The notes under the pieces were generated by a model that saw only the letters and a program-made list of their open reading frames with translations, was not told the DNA's origin and did not search any database. From Deltaproteobacteria bacterium (GTDB taxonomy: Bacteria > Myxococcota_A > SURF-8): a stretch of DNA of 5,733 bases. Both the position numbers and the translations under genes were made by a program. The DNA lies in NCBI GenBank assembly GCA_029570245.1, contig JAKQSH010000033.1, forward strand, positions 1 to 5,733, in the 5' to 3' direction. Positions 1 to 5,108 of the stretch are shown here, piece by piece; position 1 is the first letter of the stretch; every line of letters starts with the position of its first letter.

Positions 1-98
1 TGCCTTCCGAAAAGGTCCATGCTGCAATCGTTGTCGTCGAACTGAATTATCTCGGTCGTGTGTTTCTCAGAATCTCTGCTCAATATCAAATGCTCCAT
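1..98 (-). CDS. Possible 5' fragment of an unidentified leftward gene, cut by the window edge
   Basis: Reading leftward from an ATG at 98-96, the frame stays open to the edge, giving about 32 residues that begin MEHLILSRDSEK and end near CSMDLFGR. I do not recognise the family. The composition is protein-like (mixed charged and hydrophobic residues), but the codons (ATA, TTG, AGA, AGG) are rarer types than those favoured by the other genes here, which could mean foreign origin or simply non-coding DNA. The frame is also open upstream to a TGA at 159-161, so a TTG start at 149-147 is possible. A good AAGGAG lies on the minus strand at about 162-167, 12 bases before that TTG, which is longer than ideal; the ATG at 98 has only a weak upstream GG. 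If real, the gene is divergent from iorA. Only the fragment length limits the call. Confidence 0.33.
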   Translation of the reverse strand, partial: MEHLILSRDSEKHTTEIIQFDDNDCSMDLFGR

Positions 99-348
99 CC
101 AATCTGAATTCAATTTGTGAAACTTATCATATATATTCAGGGAATTCAAATATATACTTCACTCCTTCCCAGCCTGAGAAGCACCCCACCCCAAAACAAA
201 CCTGAATCTACCGGAAGAAAACGCCTCACATAAAATTAAAGACAGTGTTAAGGTTGGTCGAAAGCGCCGCCCCCCAGGTCGGAAACCATGCAAGCTGCCG
301 TATTGAGTACGTGTTGTGAAAGCCGGACAGAATTCAAGCGTCTGCCTG

Positions 349-376
349 TTGACAGTTTTGTCGCCGATGGTATTAT
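349..376 (+). promoter_or_regulatory. Sigma70-type promoter for iorAB
   Basis: A perfect -35 hexamer TTGACA (349-354) is followed after 16 bases by TATTAT (371-376), one mismatch from the consensus -10. Transcription would start near 383, giving a leader of about 98 bases before the iorA ATG at 481. The promoter lies inside the longer open frame that starts at 316, so an mRNA from it could not encode that extension, which supports the downstream start. Its function is inferred from the motif match alone. Confidence 0.65.
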
Positions 377-470
377 CTGAAAAGCTTAAGACGCAGGGGT
401 TATGTTCTACAAATTCACTTTATATATTCATTCCCTTCCCAAGCGTTGAAATAATAATCCAGGCATTAAC

Positions 471-475
471 AGGAG
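471..475 (+). promoter_or_regulatory. Ribosome binding site deciding the iorA start
   Basis: AGGAG sits five bases before the ATG at 481. This Shine-Dalgarno match, the start of family-like sequence at this Met, and the promoter at 349-376 together favour 481 over the in-frame ATG at 316. Confidence 0.7.
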
Positions 476-480
476 CTGCA

Positions 481-2373
481 ATGGAACGCCTTCCCGATCT
501 GCTGATTCAGGAAGCCCCCTGGGCCGGACTTGTAATGGGCAATCACGCGCTGGTGCGTGCGATGATCGAAGCCGGAACAATGGTGGTCAGCACATATCCC
601 GGCTCGCCGACGCCGGAAATCGCAGAAGCCATAACTTCGATTGCACCGGAAAAACGTCCGATGTATTTCGAGTATTCCGTCAACGAGAAAGTGGCGTCTG
701 AAGTTGCCTTCGGCGCGGCAATAAACGGTCATCCGTCGGCAGTGTTCTTCAAGTCGGTCGGACTCAACGTAGCTTCTGACTCGGTTGTGCAGTTCGGACT
801 GATGCACATCGAGGGTGGCCTGGTGGTGATACTGGGCGACGATCCGGGCGTAAATTCCTCACAGAACGAACAGGACAACCGTCATTTCTGCCGCATGTCT
901 TACATTCCGATGTTCGAACCCGCCACACCCAACGAAGTTTACCTTATGTACCTCGAAGCGGCTCGTCTGGCGCAACGACGCCACATGGCGGTTTTTCTGC
1001 GTCTTACAACGCACGTCTGCCATGCCCGCGAGAAAGTCAGTTTCGGACAGTACATTCCGCAGGAATTCGACTGGAGTCCGCACTTCGACTCGTCCAAAGA
1101 AGGGCCGTATATCGCCATAACAAAAACGGTGTTTCCCATGAAGGCCCGCGCTCTGGATCGCCTTGGCCTGGTGGAAGCCGAAGGCGACGAATCGCCGGTA
1201 AATGCAGTTCTGGAACCCAACGGCGTCAGCGCTTCGCTGGGGCTGCTGCGCGGAGTAATATCGGCTTCGCTGCCGGCCATGTCGCTTATGGAAAATCTCA
1301 AAGACAGCGGCGCACAGCTGCGTCTGCTGAAACTGGGATTGAGTTATCCGCTGCCGCGCAAAAAAATTCTCGATTTTCTGCGCCGTCACGATGAAGTGCT
1401 TATCGTCGAAGAACTGGACCGCGTGATGGAGGCCGAGATCAAAATGCTGGCCTACGACAATGAAATCCACTGCGCCATTTTCTCACGCAGCGATGAGTTC
1501 CTGTCCGGCGAACTTACATCGTCCCGCACCATGCAGATACTGCGTCAGACCTGGCCGGAAATCTTCACGCCGAAACTCGGCAGACGCACAGTAGAAGCGT
1601 CGGTGGTGCCGCGCACACCGCTGATGTGTCCCGGCTGCGGACACCGTGCGGCCTTTTATGCAATCAAGAAAGCTCTTCCTGAAGGAGCAATTACAGTCGC
1701 AGACATCGGCTGTCACACCATGGGATCATTCGAGCCTTATAAAATGGGCGAAGTGATGCTGTGCATGGGAGCGTCCAGCGGCATCGGCTCCGGCCTGGCG
1801 CTTGGCAACAGAGAACGCCGGGTGTTGTCGTTCATCGGAGATTCAACTCTTTTTCACGCCGGTCTGCCGGGCATCGTCAACGCCGTTCAGTACGATCACG
1901 ATTTTCTGCTGGTCGTAATGGACAACGGAATCACCGCCATGACCGGCCACCAGCTCAACGCCGGTTCGCCCGAAGGCGGAAACATTTCCATAGAAGACAC
2001 GCTCAAAGCGCTGGGCGTCAAGCATATCCGCAGCATCGACTGCTACAAAAAAGACGAGCTTGGAACGGCGGTGAGAGAAGCGCTTGAAATAAAAGGCTTC
2101 AAGGTCATCATTGCGCAGCATCCCTGCATGCTGCAATTTTCGCGCAAGACCATCCGCAAGCTGGGCGAAATGCCGGGACTGATGAGCATAGATGCGGAGA
2201 AATGCGAAAAAGCTTATGAATGCAGCTCCGTTTTCGACTGCCCGTCATTCGTGCGTGGCGAAGACGGCTCGATAAGCGTGCATCGCGAATTGTGCATCGG
2301 TGACGGTTCCTGCCGACCGAGCTGTCCGCACACTGCTCTTGAGCTGAAGAAAAGAAAGGAGAGCGCCAGATGA
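481..2373 (+). CDS. iorA: Indolepyruvate ferredoxin oxidoreductase, alpha subunit (IorA), with altered ferredoxin motifs
   Basis: This is the large subunit of the thiamine-diphosphate enzyme that oxidatively decarboxylates aryl pyruvates (indolepyruvate, phenylpyruvate) to aryl-acetyl-CoA with ferredoxin as acceptor, a cytoplasmic step in anaerobic aromatic amino acid catabolism. It has 630 residues, normal for IorA. An N-terminal pyrimidine domain carries TYPGSPTPEI (38-47), SVNEK with the expected cofactor-activating Glu69, and a DDPGVNSSQNEQD stretch. A middle domain follows (about 270-370). The TPP domain begins MCPGCGH (382-388) and has GDS (453-455) and DNGITAMTGH (481-490). The C-terminal ferredoxin-like domain is unusual: motif I has C575, A578, C581, C587 and motif II has C605, D608, C611, C615, so the second cysteine of each CxxCxxC is replaced by Ala and Asp. 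The gene overlaps iorB by four bases (ATGA). The family call is firm. Substrate preference is inferred from the family, and a related 2-oxoacid is possible. Confidence 0.93.
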   Translation: MERLPDLLIQEAPWAGLVMGNHALVRAMIEAGTMVVSTYPGSPTPEIAEAITSIAPEKRPMYFEYSVNEKVASEVAFGAAINGHPSAVFFKSVGLNVASDSVVQFGLMHIEGGLVVILGDDPGVNSSQNEQDNRHFCRMSYIPMFEPATPNEVYLMYLEAARLAQRRHMAVFLRLTTHVCHAREKVSFGQYIPQEFDWSPHFDSSKEGPYIAITKTVFPMKARALDRLGLVEAEGDESPVNAVLEPNGVSASLGLLRGVISASLPAMSLMENLKDSGAQLRLLKLGLSYPLPRKKILDFLRRHDEVLIVEELDRVMEAEIKMLAYDNEIHCAIFSRSDEFLSGELTSSRTMQILRQTWPEIFTPKLGRRTVEASVVPRTPLMCPGCGHRAAFYAIKKALPEGAITVADIGCHTMGSFEPYKMGEVMLCMGASSGIGSGLALGNRERRVLSFIGDSTLFHAGLPGIVNAVQYDHDFLLVVMDNGITAMTGHQLNAGSPEGGNISIEDTLKALGVKHIRSIDCYKKDELGTAVREALEIKGFKVIIAQHPCMLQFSRKTIRKLGEMPGLMSIDAEKCEKAYECSSVFDCPSFVRGEDGSISVHRELCIGDGSCRPSCPHTALELKKRKESAR

Positions 2374-2948
2374 AAGAGGCCAACATATATCTGTGCGGCG
2401 TGGGCGGACAGGGCATCGGCATGCTTTCGGAAGTGCTCATCCGGGCCTGCATGGAAGCGGGGTACGATGTCATGGGTTGCGACACGCACGGCCTGGCACA
2501 GCGCGGCGGTGTCGTTCAATCTCATCTGCGCATCGGTGAACATATTTACACGCCGCTGGTGCCGGATGGCGAAGCCGACATCGTTATTGCGCTCGAACGC
2601 CTTGAGGCCATGCGCGGTGCGCTTGAGATGCTGCGCGAAGGCGGCAGCGTCATTTATTACAACACCACTTATCAGCCGATGCGGGTACGTTCTGGAGCAA
2701 TGCAGTATCCTTCTCAGAGCGACGTTGAAGAGACTGTAAAAAAACTGAACGGCAACCTGCACGCCGTCGAACTGGAAGGTCTGCCCGATCCGCGCATGCA
2801 GAACGTGGCGCTTCTGGGCCGCCTGGCAGAGCTTGAGCTTATTGAAGGCTTGAATGCAGCCGTAATCCGGAGTGTACTGAAGTCGGTTCTGCCGGAACAT
2901 GTGCTGGAGAAGAATCTGGAAGTGTTCTCGCGCGCCTCAAATTCTTAA
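2370..2948 (+). CDS. iorB: Indolepyruvate ferredoxin oxidoreductase, beta subunit (IorB)
   Basis: This is the small subunit of the IorAB complex, equivalent to the gamma (PorG-like) domain of pyruvate:ferredoxin oxidoreductases, which is thought to contribute to the CoA site and subunit contacts. The 192 residues match the usual IorB length of about 190-200. The N-terminus has the diagnostic glycine-rich GVGGQGIG (10-17), followed by the THGLAQRGG segment and a VQSHLRIG strand (about residues 40-57), where family members read MAQRGG and SHVR-G. No cysteine cluster motif is present, as expected. The start is well set: AAGGAG at 2356-2361 lies eight bases upstream, and the ATG overlaps the iorA stop as ATGA, implying translational coupling and equal output of the two subunits. 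The gene ends just before a GC hairpin and faces the OsmC-like gene. Confidence 0.93.
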   Translation: MKEANIYLCGVGGQGIGMLSEVLIRACMEAGYDVMGCDTHGLAQRGGVVQSHLRIGEHIYTPLVPDGEADIVIALERLEAMRGALEMLREGGSVIYYNTTYQPMRVRSGAMQYPSQSDVEETVKKLNGNLHAVELEGLPDPRMQNVALLGRLAELELIEGLNAAVIRSVLKSVLPEHVLEKNLEVFSRASNS

Positions 2949-2954
2949 GTCCGT

Positions 2955-2979
2955 AATGCGCGCGCTTCGCGCGCGCATT
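2955..2979. terminator. GC-rich perfect hairpin between convergent genes, possible bidirectional terminator
   Basis: AATGCGCGCGC and its complement form an 11-bp perfect stem closed by a TTC loop, centred between the iorB stop (2948) and the OsmC-gene stop (2987). The position suits a terminator for both genes. There is no T-tract on either side, so classical intrinsic termination is not assured; it may act as a 3'-end RNA stabiliser or a transcription barrier. The arms are alternating purine-pyrimidine, CG-rich DNA. Confidence 0.6.
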
Positions 2980-2986
2980 CGACTGC

Positions 2987-3409
2987 TCAGGTCTGTAGAG
3001 TGCGGAAACTGATATCAAGCTGCACGTCGGGGTGCAGACTCTGTTTTACCGGACAAGTTGCGGCAGCGTTTTCGAGCTTGCGCAGAAATTCCGGGGAAAA
3101 ATTACGACCAGCCGGGAAACTGATTACAAGTTCAAGCCGCCCGATACGGCGCAGCGGAGATGCCGCCATTTCCTTGCGCACCAGCGCCTGAGTCCCGCTG
3201 ATGTCCACGCCGTCGCGACGCGCGATTATGCCCATAATGGTAAGGATGCACGACGCCAGAGCCGTCCCGACAAGATCGGTCGGCGAAAAATGCCGCCCAA
3301 GACCCTGGTTGTCCACCGGAGCATCTGTAATAAAAGAAGAAGCTGAAGGCCCGTGAACGCAGGAGCACAACAGATCGCCGCGATATTCGACAATAACTTC
3401 AACCGCCAT
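2987..3409 (-). CDS. OsmC/YhfA-family protein (putative peroxide-reducing thiol protein)
   Basis: OsmC/Ohr-superfamily proteins are small cytoplasmic dimers. Many reduce organic hydroperoxides through a reactive cysteine pair. The 140 residues match the family length. Family features are TDAPVDNQGLG (28-38), FSPTDLVGTALASC (41-54) with the peroxidatic-type Cys54 at the start of the central helix, and the partner Cys119 in ATCPVKQSL. The TDAP-DN-G and SPTDL wording resembles the YhfA-like branch of OsmC rather than Ohr, and that branch is functionally poorly defined. The start at 3409 is backed by AAGGA on the minus strand about five bases upstream, inside the end of the preceding GNAT gene. 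The 11-base overlap with that gene implies one transcript and probable coupling. I am sure of the family but not of peroxidase activity. Confidence 0.9.
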   Translation of the reverse strand: MAVEVIVEYRGDLLCSCVHGPSASSFITDAPVDNQGLGRHFSPTDLVGTALASCILTIMGIIARRDGVDISGTQALVRKEMAASPLRRIGRLELVISFPAGRNFSPEFLRKLENAAATCPVKQSLHPDVQLDISFRTLQT

Positions 3410-3980
3410 TTTCGATCCTTACTTTGTTTTTGATTTTTCTCAGCAACTCACCGCAATCTTCCGAAGTAAGCGCCATGCGGACGTGGTCGCGCCATTGACC
3501 GCCGATGTTAAGGTAGCGCAGCGAATAGCCTTCGTTGCGGAACCCGAAATTGCTTATAAAGGCCAGCGATGGCGTGTTGGCCGGCTGAATGTTGGCTTCA
3601 ATCCGATGCAGACGCAATTTTTCGAATGCCAGCCACAGCATCAGCGGCATGGCTTCTTTCATGCAGCCCTTGCGCATATGAGGTTCGAAGGCGTTGTAGC
3701 CCAGAAAAGCCTGCTGCAGCGAATATCGGATAATGCCTGAAAGATTGAACTGTCCCGCCAGTTGCCCGTTTTCTTTCAGACGCACCAGCATGCGGGCCTC
3801 ATCCGAAAGCCAGGCGTCGAAATCTTCGGGGCGGTAAATCCAGGGCTCCAGAGCGGAACGGCTGCGGGTGAAAGCCCGGCGCACTTCCGCCAGATCGCCG
3901 GAGTCAGCACGCTGCAGAAAAACGCGCCCCTCGTCAAGAAAGAAGCGCAAACCCTTTTCGATACAGTATTTTTCGCACAT
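3399..3980 (-). CDS. GNAT-family N-acetyltransferase, RimJ/RimL-like
   Basis: Members of this family transfer acetyl from acetyl-CoA to an amine, often a protein N-terminus (RimJ, RimL) or a small molecule or drug. The 193 residues match the length of a single Acetyltransf_3 domain. Visible features are an N-terminal strand (RVFLQRADSGDLAEV, 19-33), a central strand region (about 74-98), the acetyl-CoA pyrophosphate loop region MRKGCMKEA (102-110), and the characteristic LHRIEANIQPANTPSLAF...FGFRNEG segment (124-151), whose Asn135 and Ser138 are typical of RimJ-like enzymes. The start is fixed: an in-frame TGA at 3999-4001 lies upstream with no other ATG, GTG or TTG between. The Shine-Dalgarno site is modest (CAGG about seven bases before). 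It is the first gene of a leftward pair with the OsmC-like gene. The acceptor substrate cannot be read from sequence. Confidence 0.88.
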   Translation of the reverse strand: MCEKYCIEKGLRFFLDEGRVFLQRADSGDLAEVRRAFTRSRSALEPWIYRPEDFDAWLSDEARMLVRLKENGQLAGQFNLSGIIRYSLQQAFLGYNAFEPHMRKGCMKEAMPLMLWLAFEKLRLHRIEANIQPANTPSLAFISNFGFRNEGYSLRYLNIGGQWRDHVRMALTSEDCGELLRKIKNKVRIENGG

Positions 3981-4047
3981 GACAACCTGCCGCAGAATTC
4001 ATGCTCATAAAAAGCCGCCAGGTACCGGAAAGATTCCGTCAGACATT

Positions 4048-4056
4048 TGTATAACA
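4048..4056 (-). promoter_or_regulatory. Candidate extended -10 element for the GNAT-osmC pair
   Basis: On the minus strand the sequence reads TG-T-TATACA, an extended -10 type element about 68 bases upstream of the GNAT start. No well-spaced -35 is evident; the nearest TTTGCA lies about 20 bases upstream. This is a motif match only. Confidence 0.3.
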
Positions 4057-4072
4057 TGCGTCAGCCGCGTAA

Positions 4073-4090
4073 CTGCAAACCTTTTTGCAG
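4073..4090. repeat. Short inverted repeat in a divergent intergenic region
   Basis: CTGCAAA (4073-4079) and TTTGCAG (4084-4090) form a perfect 7-bp inverted repeat around CCTT. It lies between the divergent GNAT and exported-protein genes, just upstream of the minus-strand extended -10 candidate, so it could be an operator for a dimeric regulator. On the plus strand it could also fold as a small hairpin. No regulator is encoded nearby, and a chance occurrence is possible. Confidence 0.35.
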
Positions 4091-4173
4091 CAGACTTCAA
4101 CAAATGACCGACAGAATCAGACCCGGAAAGCATGATCCGTATGCATGGCGCAGCCGTATCTTATTGCGTCTGC

Positions 4174-4212
4174 TTGCAAATTCTTTACAGCCTGTGATAT
4201 CTTTCATAAAAA
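4174..4212 (+). promoter_or_regulatory. Candidate promoter region for the exported beta-strand protein
   Basis: Two overlapping readings exist. TTGCAA (4174-4179) with an 18-base spacer precedes TATCTT (4198-4203), which also has an upstream TG, making an extended -10. Alternatively, TTTACA (4184-4189) with a 17-base spacer precedes TAAAAA (4207-4212). The stretch is AT-rich and correctly placed 40-75 bases before the gene. Neither match is strong enough to choose. Confidence 0.35.
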
Positions 4213-4248
4213 TAATTTGATTAAACAATATCAGGATTACATGAGCTG

Positions 4249-4929
4249 ATGGTAGAATTTTCAATGTCACCGCTGCTGAGAAGCATGTCGATTGCATTTC
4301 TTCTGACTCTTATTTCTGCTCCACTTACTGCTGAAGAAACGTCAGCCGGTCCGGCTCAGACGCCTGCAGTTTCCGGGATAGAAGCCGATGAACAGCCTCA
4401 GTCATCGTCAGCGGCAGGAAAAATCAGCATAAAGGGCAAAAGCTTTCTCACGCTTGAAAGCGGTTTCTTCGGATTTCATCACATAAAATATACGTTGCGG
4501 GATTCCGGCGACATTTCAGACGGCGACAATAGTGAGGAAATAAATTATAAGAACCTCGGTGATTCCGACTCGTTTTTCATCGGCGATTTCTTCCGCATCG
4601 GCGGCGGAAAGGCTTTGCGGGACTGGCTGCTGGTGGGGCTTTCGGGGGGACTGGGATTTTACAGTCCCAGCGGATGGGAAACAATTGCTTTTTCGCTTAC
4701 TCCATTTGTTGAATTAACGCTGCCGGAAAAGAAAATCCGCCCATTCCTCAGAACCGGCGCAGCCATGAATTTCTATCATATCGGTCAAACTGATGACGAT
4801 GACTTCGCACTTGATTTTCTGATCGGCAAAGCCGTAATAGCGCCGGGCATGCGTTTTTTCATCAGCGACAGCATTTCGCTTGAAGCAACGGTCGGCCTCG
4901 CAATCGGCGGGGGGGCGCAGTTTTGCTGA
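4249..4929 (+). CDS. Exported beta-strand-rich protein, likely outer-membrane barrel, truncated by a frameshift
   Basis: I do not recognise a named family. Residues 1-28 form a signal peptide: Arg11, a hydrophobic core (about 13-24) and a likely cut after PLTA before an acidic mature start. The mature chain opens with a Ser/Pro/Ala/Glu-rich linker and then alternating-hydrophobic strands rich in Gly and aromatics (LVGLSGGLGFY, FSLTPFVELTL, IRPFLRTGAAMNFY), separated by acidic loops such as DDDD, as in small outer-membrane barrels. The frame ends abruptly after a run of seven G (4909-4915) as GGGAQFC, but the next frame continues with matching sequence to 5029. With one G fewer the protein would have 259 residues and end GLTGWF. 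The start is uncertain: ATG 4264 (with a cleaner, less acidic signal peptide) is as plausible as 4249, and neither has a strong ribosome site. AGGA at 4233-4236 is 12 bases from 4249. Confidence 0.72.
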   Translation: MVEFSMSPLLRSMSIAFLLTLISAPLTAEETSAGPAQTPAVSGIEADEQPQSSSAAGKISIKGKSFLTLESGFFGFHHIKYTLRDSGDISDGDNSEEINYKNLGDSDSFFIGDFFRIGGGKALRDWLLVGLSGGLGFYSPSGWETIAFSLTPFVELTLPEKKIRPFLRTGAAMNFYHIGQTDDDDFALDFLIGKAVIAPGMRFFISDSISLEATVGLAIGGGAQFC

Positions 4930-5029
4930 CGATGATTATTATTTCAGCGAGAGCGACGGCGTTTCCATAGAGCAGAATGTTTTTATTGTCGAAATGCAGT
5001 CGGCGCTTGGCTTAACCGGCTGGTTTTAG
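4909..5029 (+). other. Poly-G frameshift site and out-of-frame C-terminus of the exported protein
   Basis: After the seven-G run, the frame one base ahead reads SFADDDYYFSESDG, continues through SIEQNVFIVEMQSALGL and stops at TAG 5027-5029 after TGWF. The segment has the same character as the upstream strands, and a terminal Phe preceded by Trp is the usual C-terminal signal of outer-membrane barrels. This strongly suggests the original 3' end of the gene. Deleting one G, or adding two, rejoins the frames. The cause could be a homopolymer sequencing error, a real inactivating mutation, or slippage-based phase variation. Confidence 0.72.
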
Positions 5030-5048
5030 GTCGAACTGCGTGCATGAA

Positions 5049-5082
5049 AAAAGCGGGAACAGATATCTCCGTTCCCGCTTTT
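5049..5082. terminator. Bidirectional intrinsic terminator
   Basis: AAAAGCGGGAAC (5049-5060) pairs perfectly with GTTCCCGCTTTT (5071-5082) around a 10-base loop. The stem has a GC-rich core with A-tract and T-tract flanks, so both strands give a hairpin ending in U residues. It sits between the end of the exported-protein frame (5029) and the stop of the leftward gene (5109), where it would end both transcripts. Confidence 0.85.
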
Positions 5083-5108
5083 CGTTTGCGGTTTCAACCG
5101 GGTCAGAA

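Larger units (their letters stand above)
99..480. other. AT-rich intergenic region and iorA leader
   Basis: No convincing complete gene lies between the possible leftward gene and iorA. The stretch is much more AT-rich than the flanking coding sequence, apart from a short C-rich patch near 265-277. It contains the iorA promoter at 349-376 and a leader of roughly 98 bases. The leader shows no strong hairpin and no riboswitch that I recognise. One frame stays open on the plus strand from base 2 to about 214, but its translation is Ser/Asn/Cys/Pro-rich and does not look like a protein. Confidence 0.6.

Noticed and set aside
2..214. Plus-strand frame open from the left edge to a TGA near 212-214
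   Set aside because: The translation is Ser/Asn/Cys/Pro-rich with no protein-like pattern, and it runs through the AT-rich spacer.
151..443. Similar TATATA plus pyrimidine-rich blocks at 151-173 and 421-443
   Set aside because: Without gaps only about two thirds of positions match, and the shared parts are low-complexity TATATA and CTTCCC, so they do not make a convincing repeat.
859..1470. Minus-strand open frame of 203 codons
   Set aside because: It lies wholly within iorA, whose protein motifs are unmistakable. Its translation is His/Phe/Gln-rich and resembles no protein, as expected for antisense of GC-biased codons.
2214..2900. Minus-strand open frame of 228 codons across the iorA-iorB junction
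   Set aside because: It is antisense to two firmly identified genes, has no ribosome site that I can support, and its composition is that of a shadow frame.
3776..4297. Minus-strand frames upstream of and overlapping the GNAT gene (3776-4057 and 4097-4297)
   Set aside because: The first overlaps the well-supported GNAT gene in another frame. The second covers the AT-rich divergent spacer and the start of the signal-peptide gene. Neither has a ribosome site or recognisable content.
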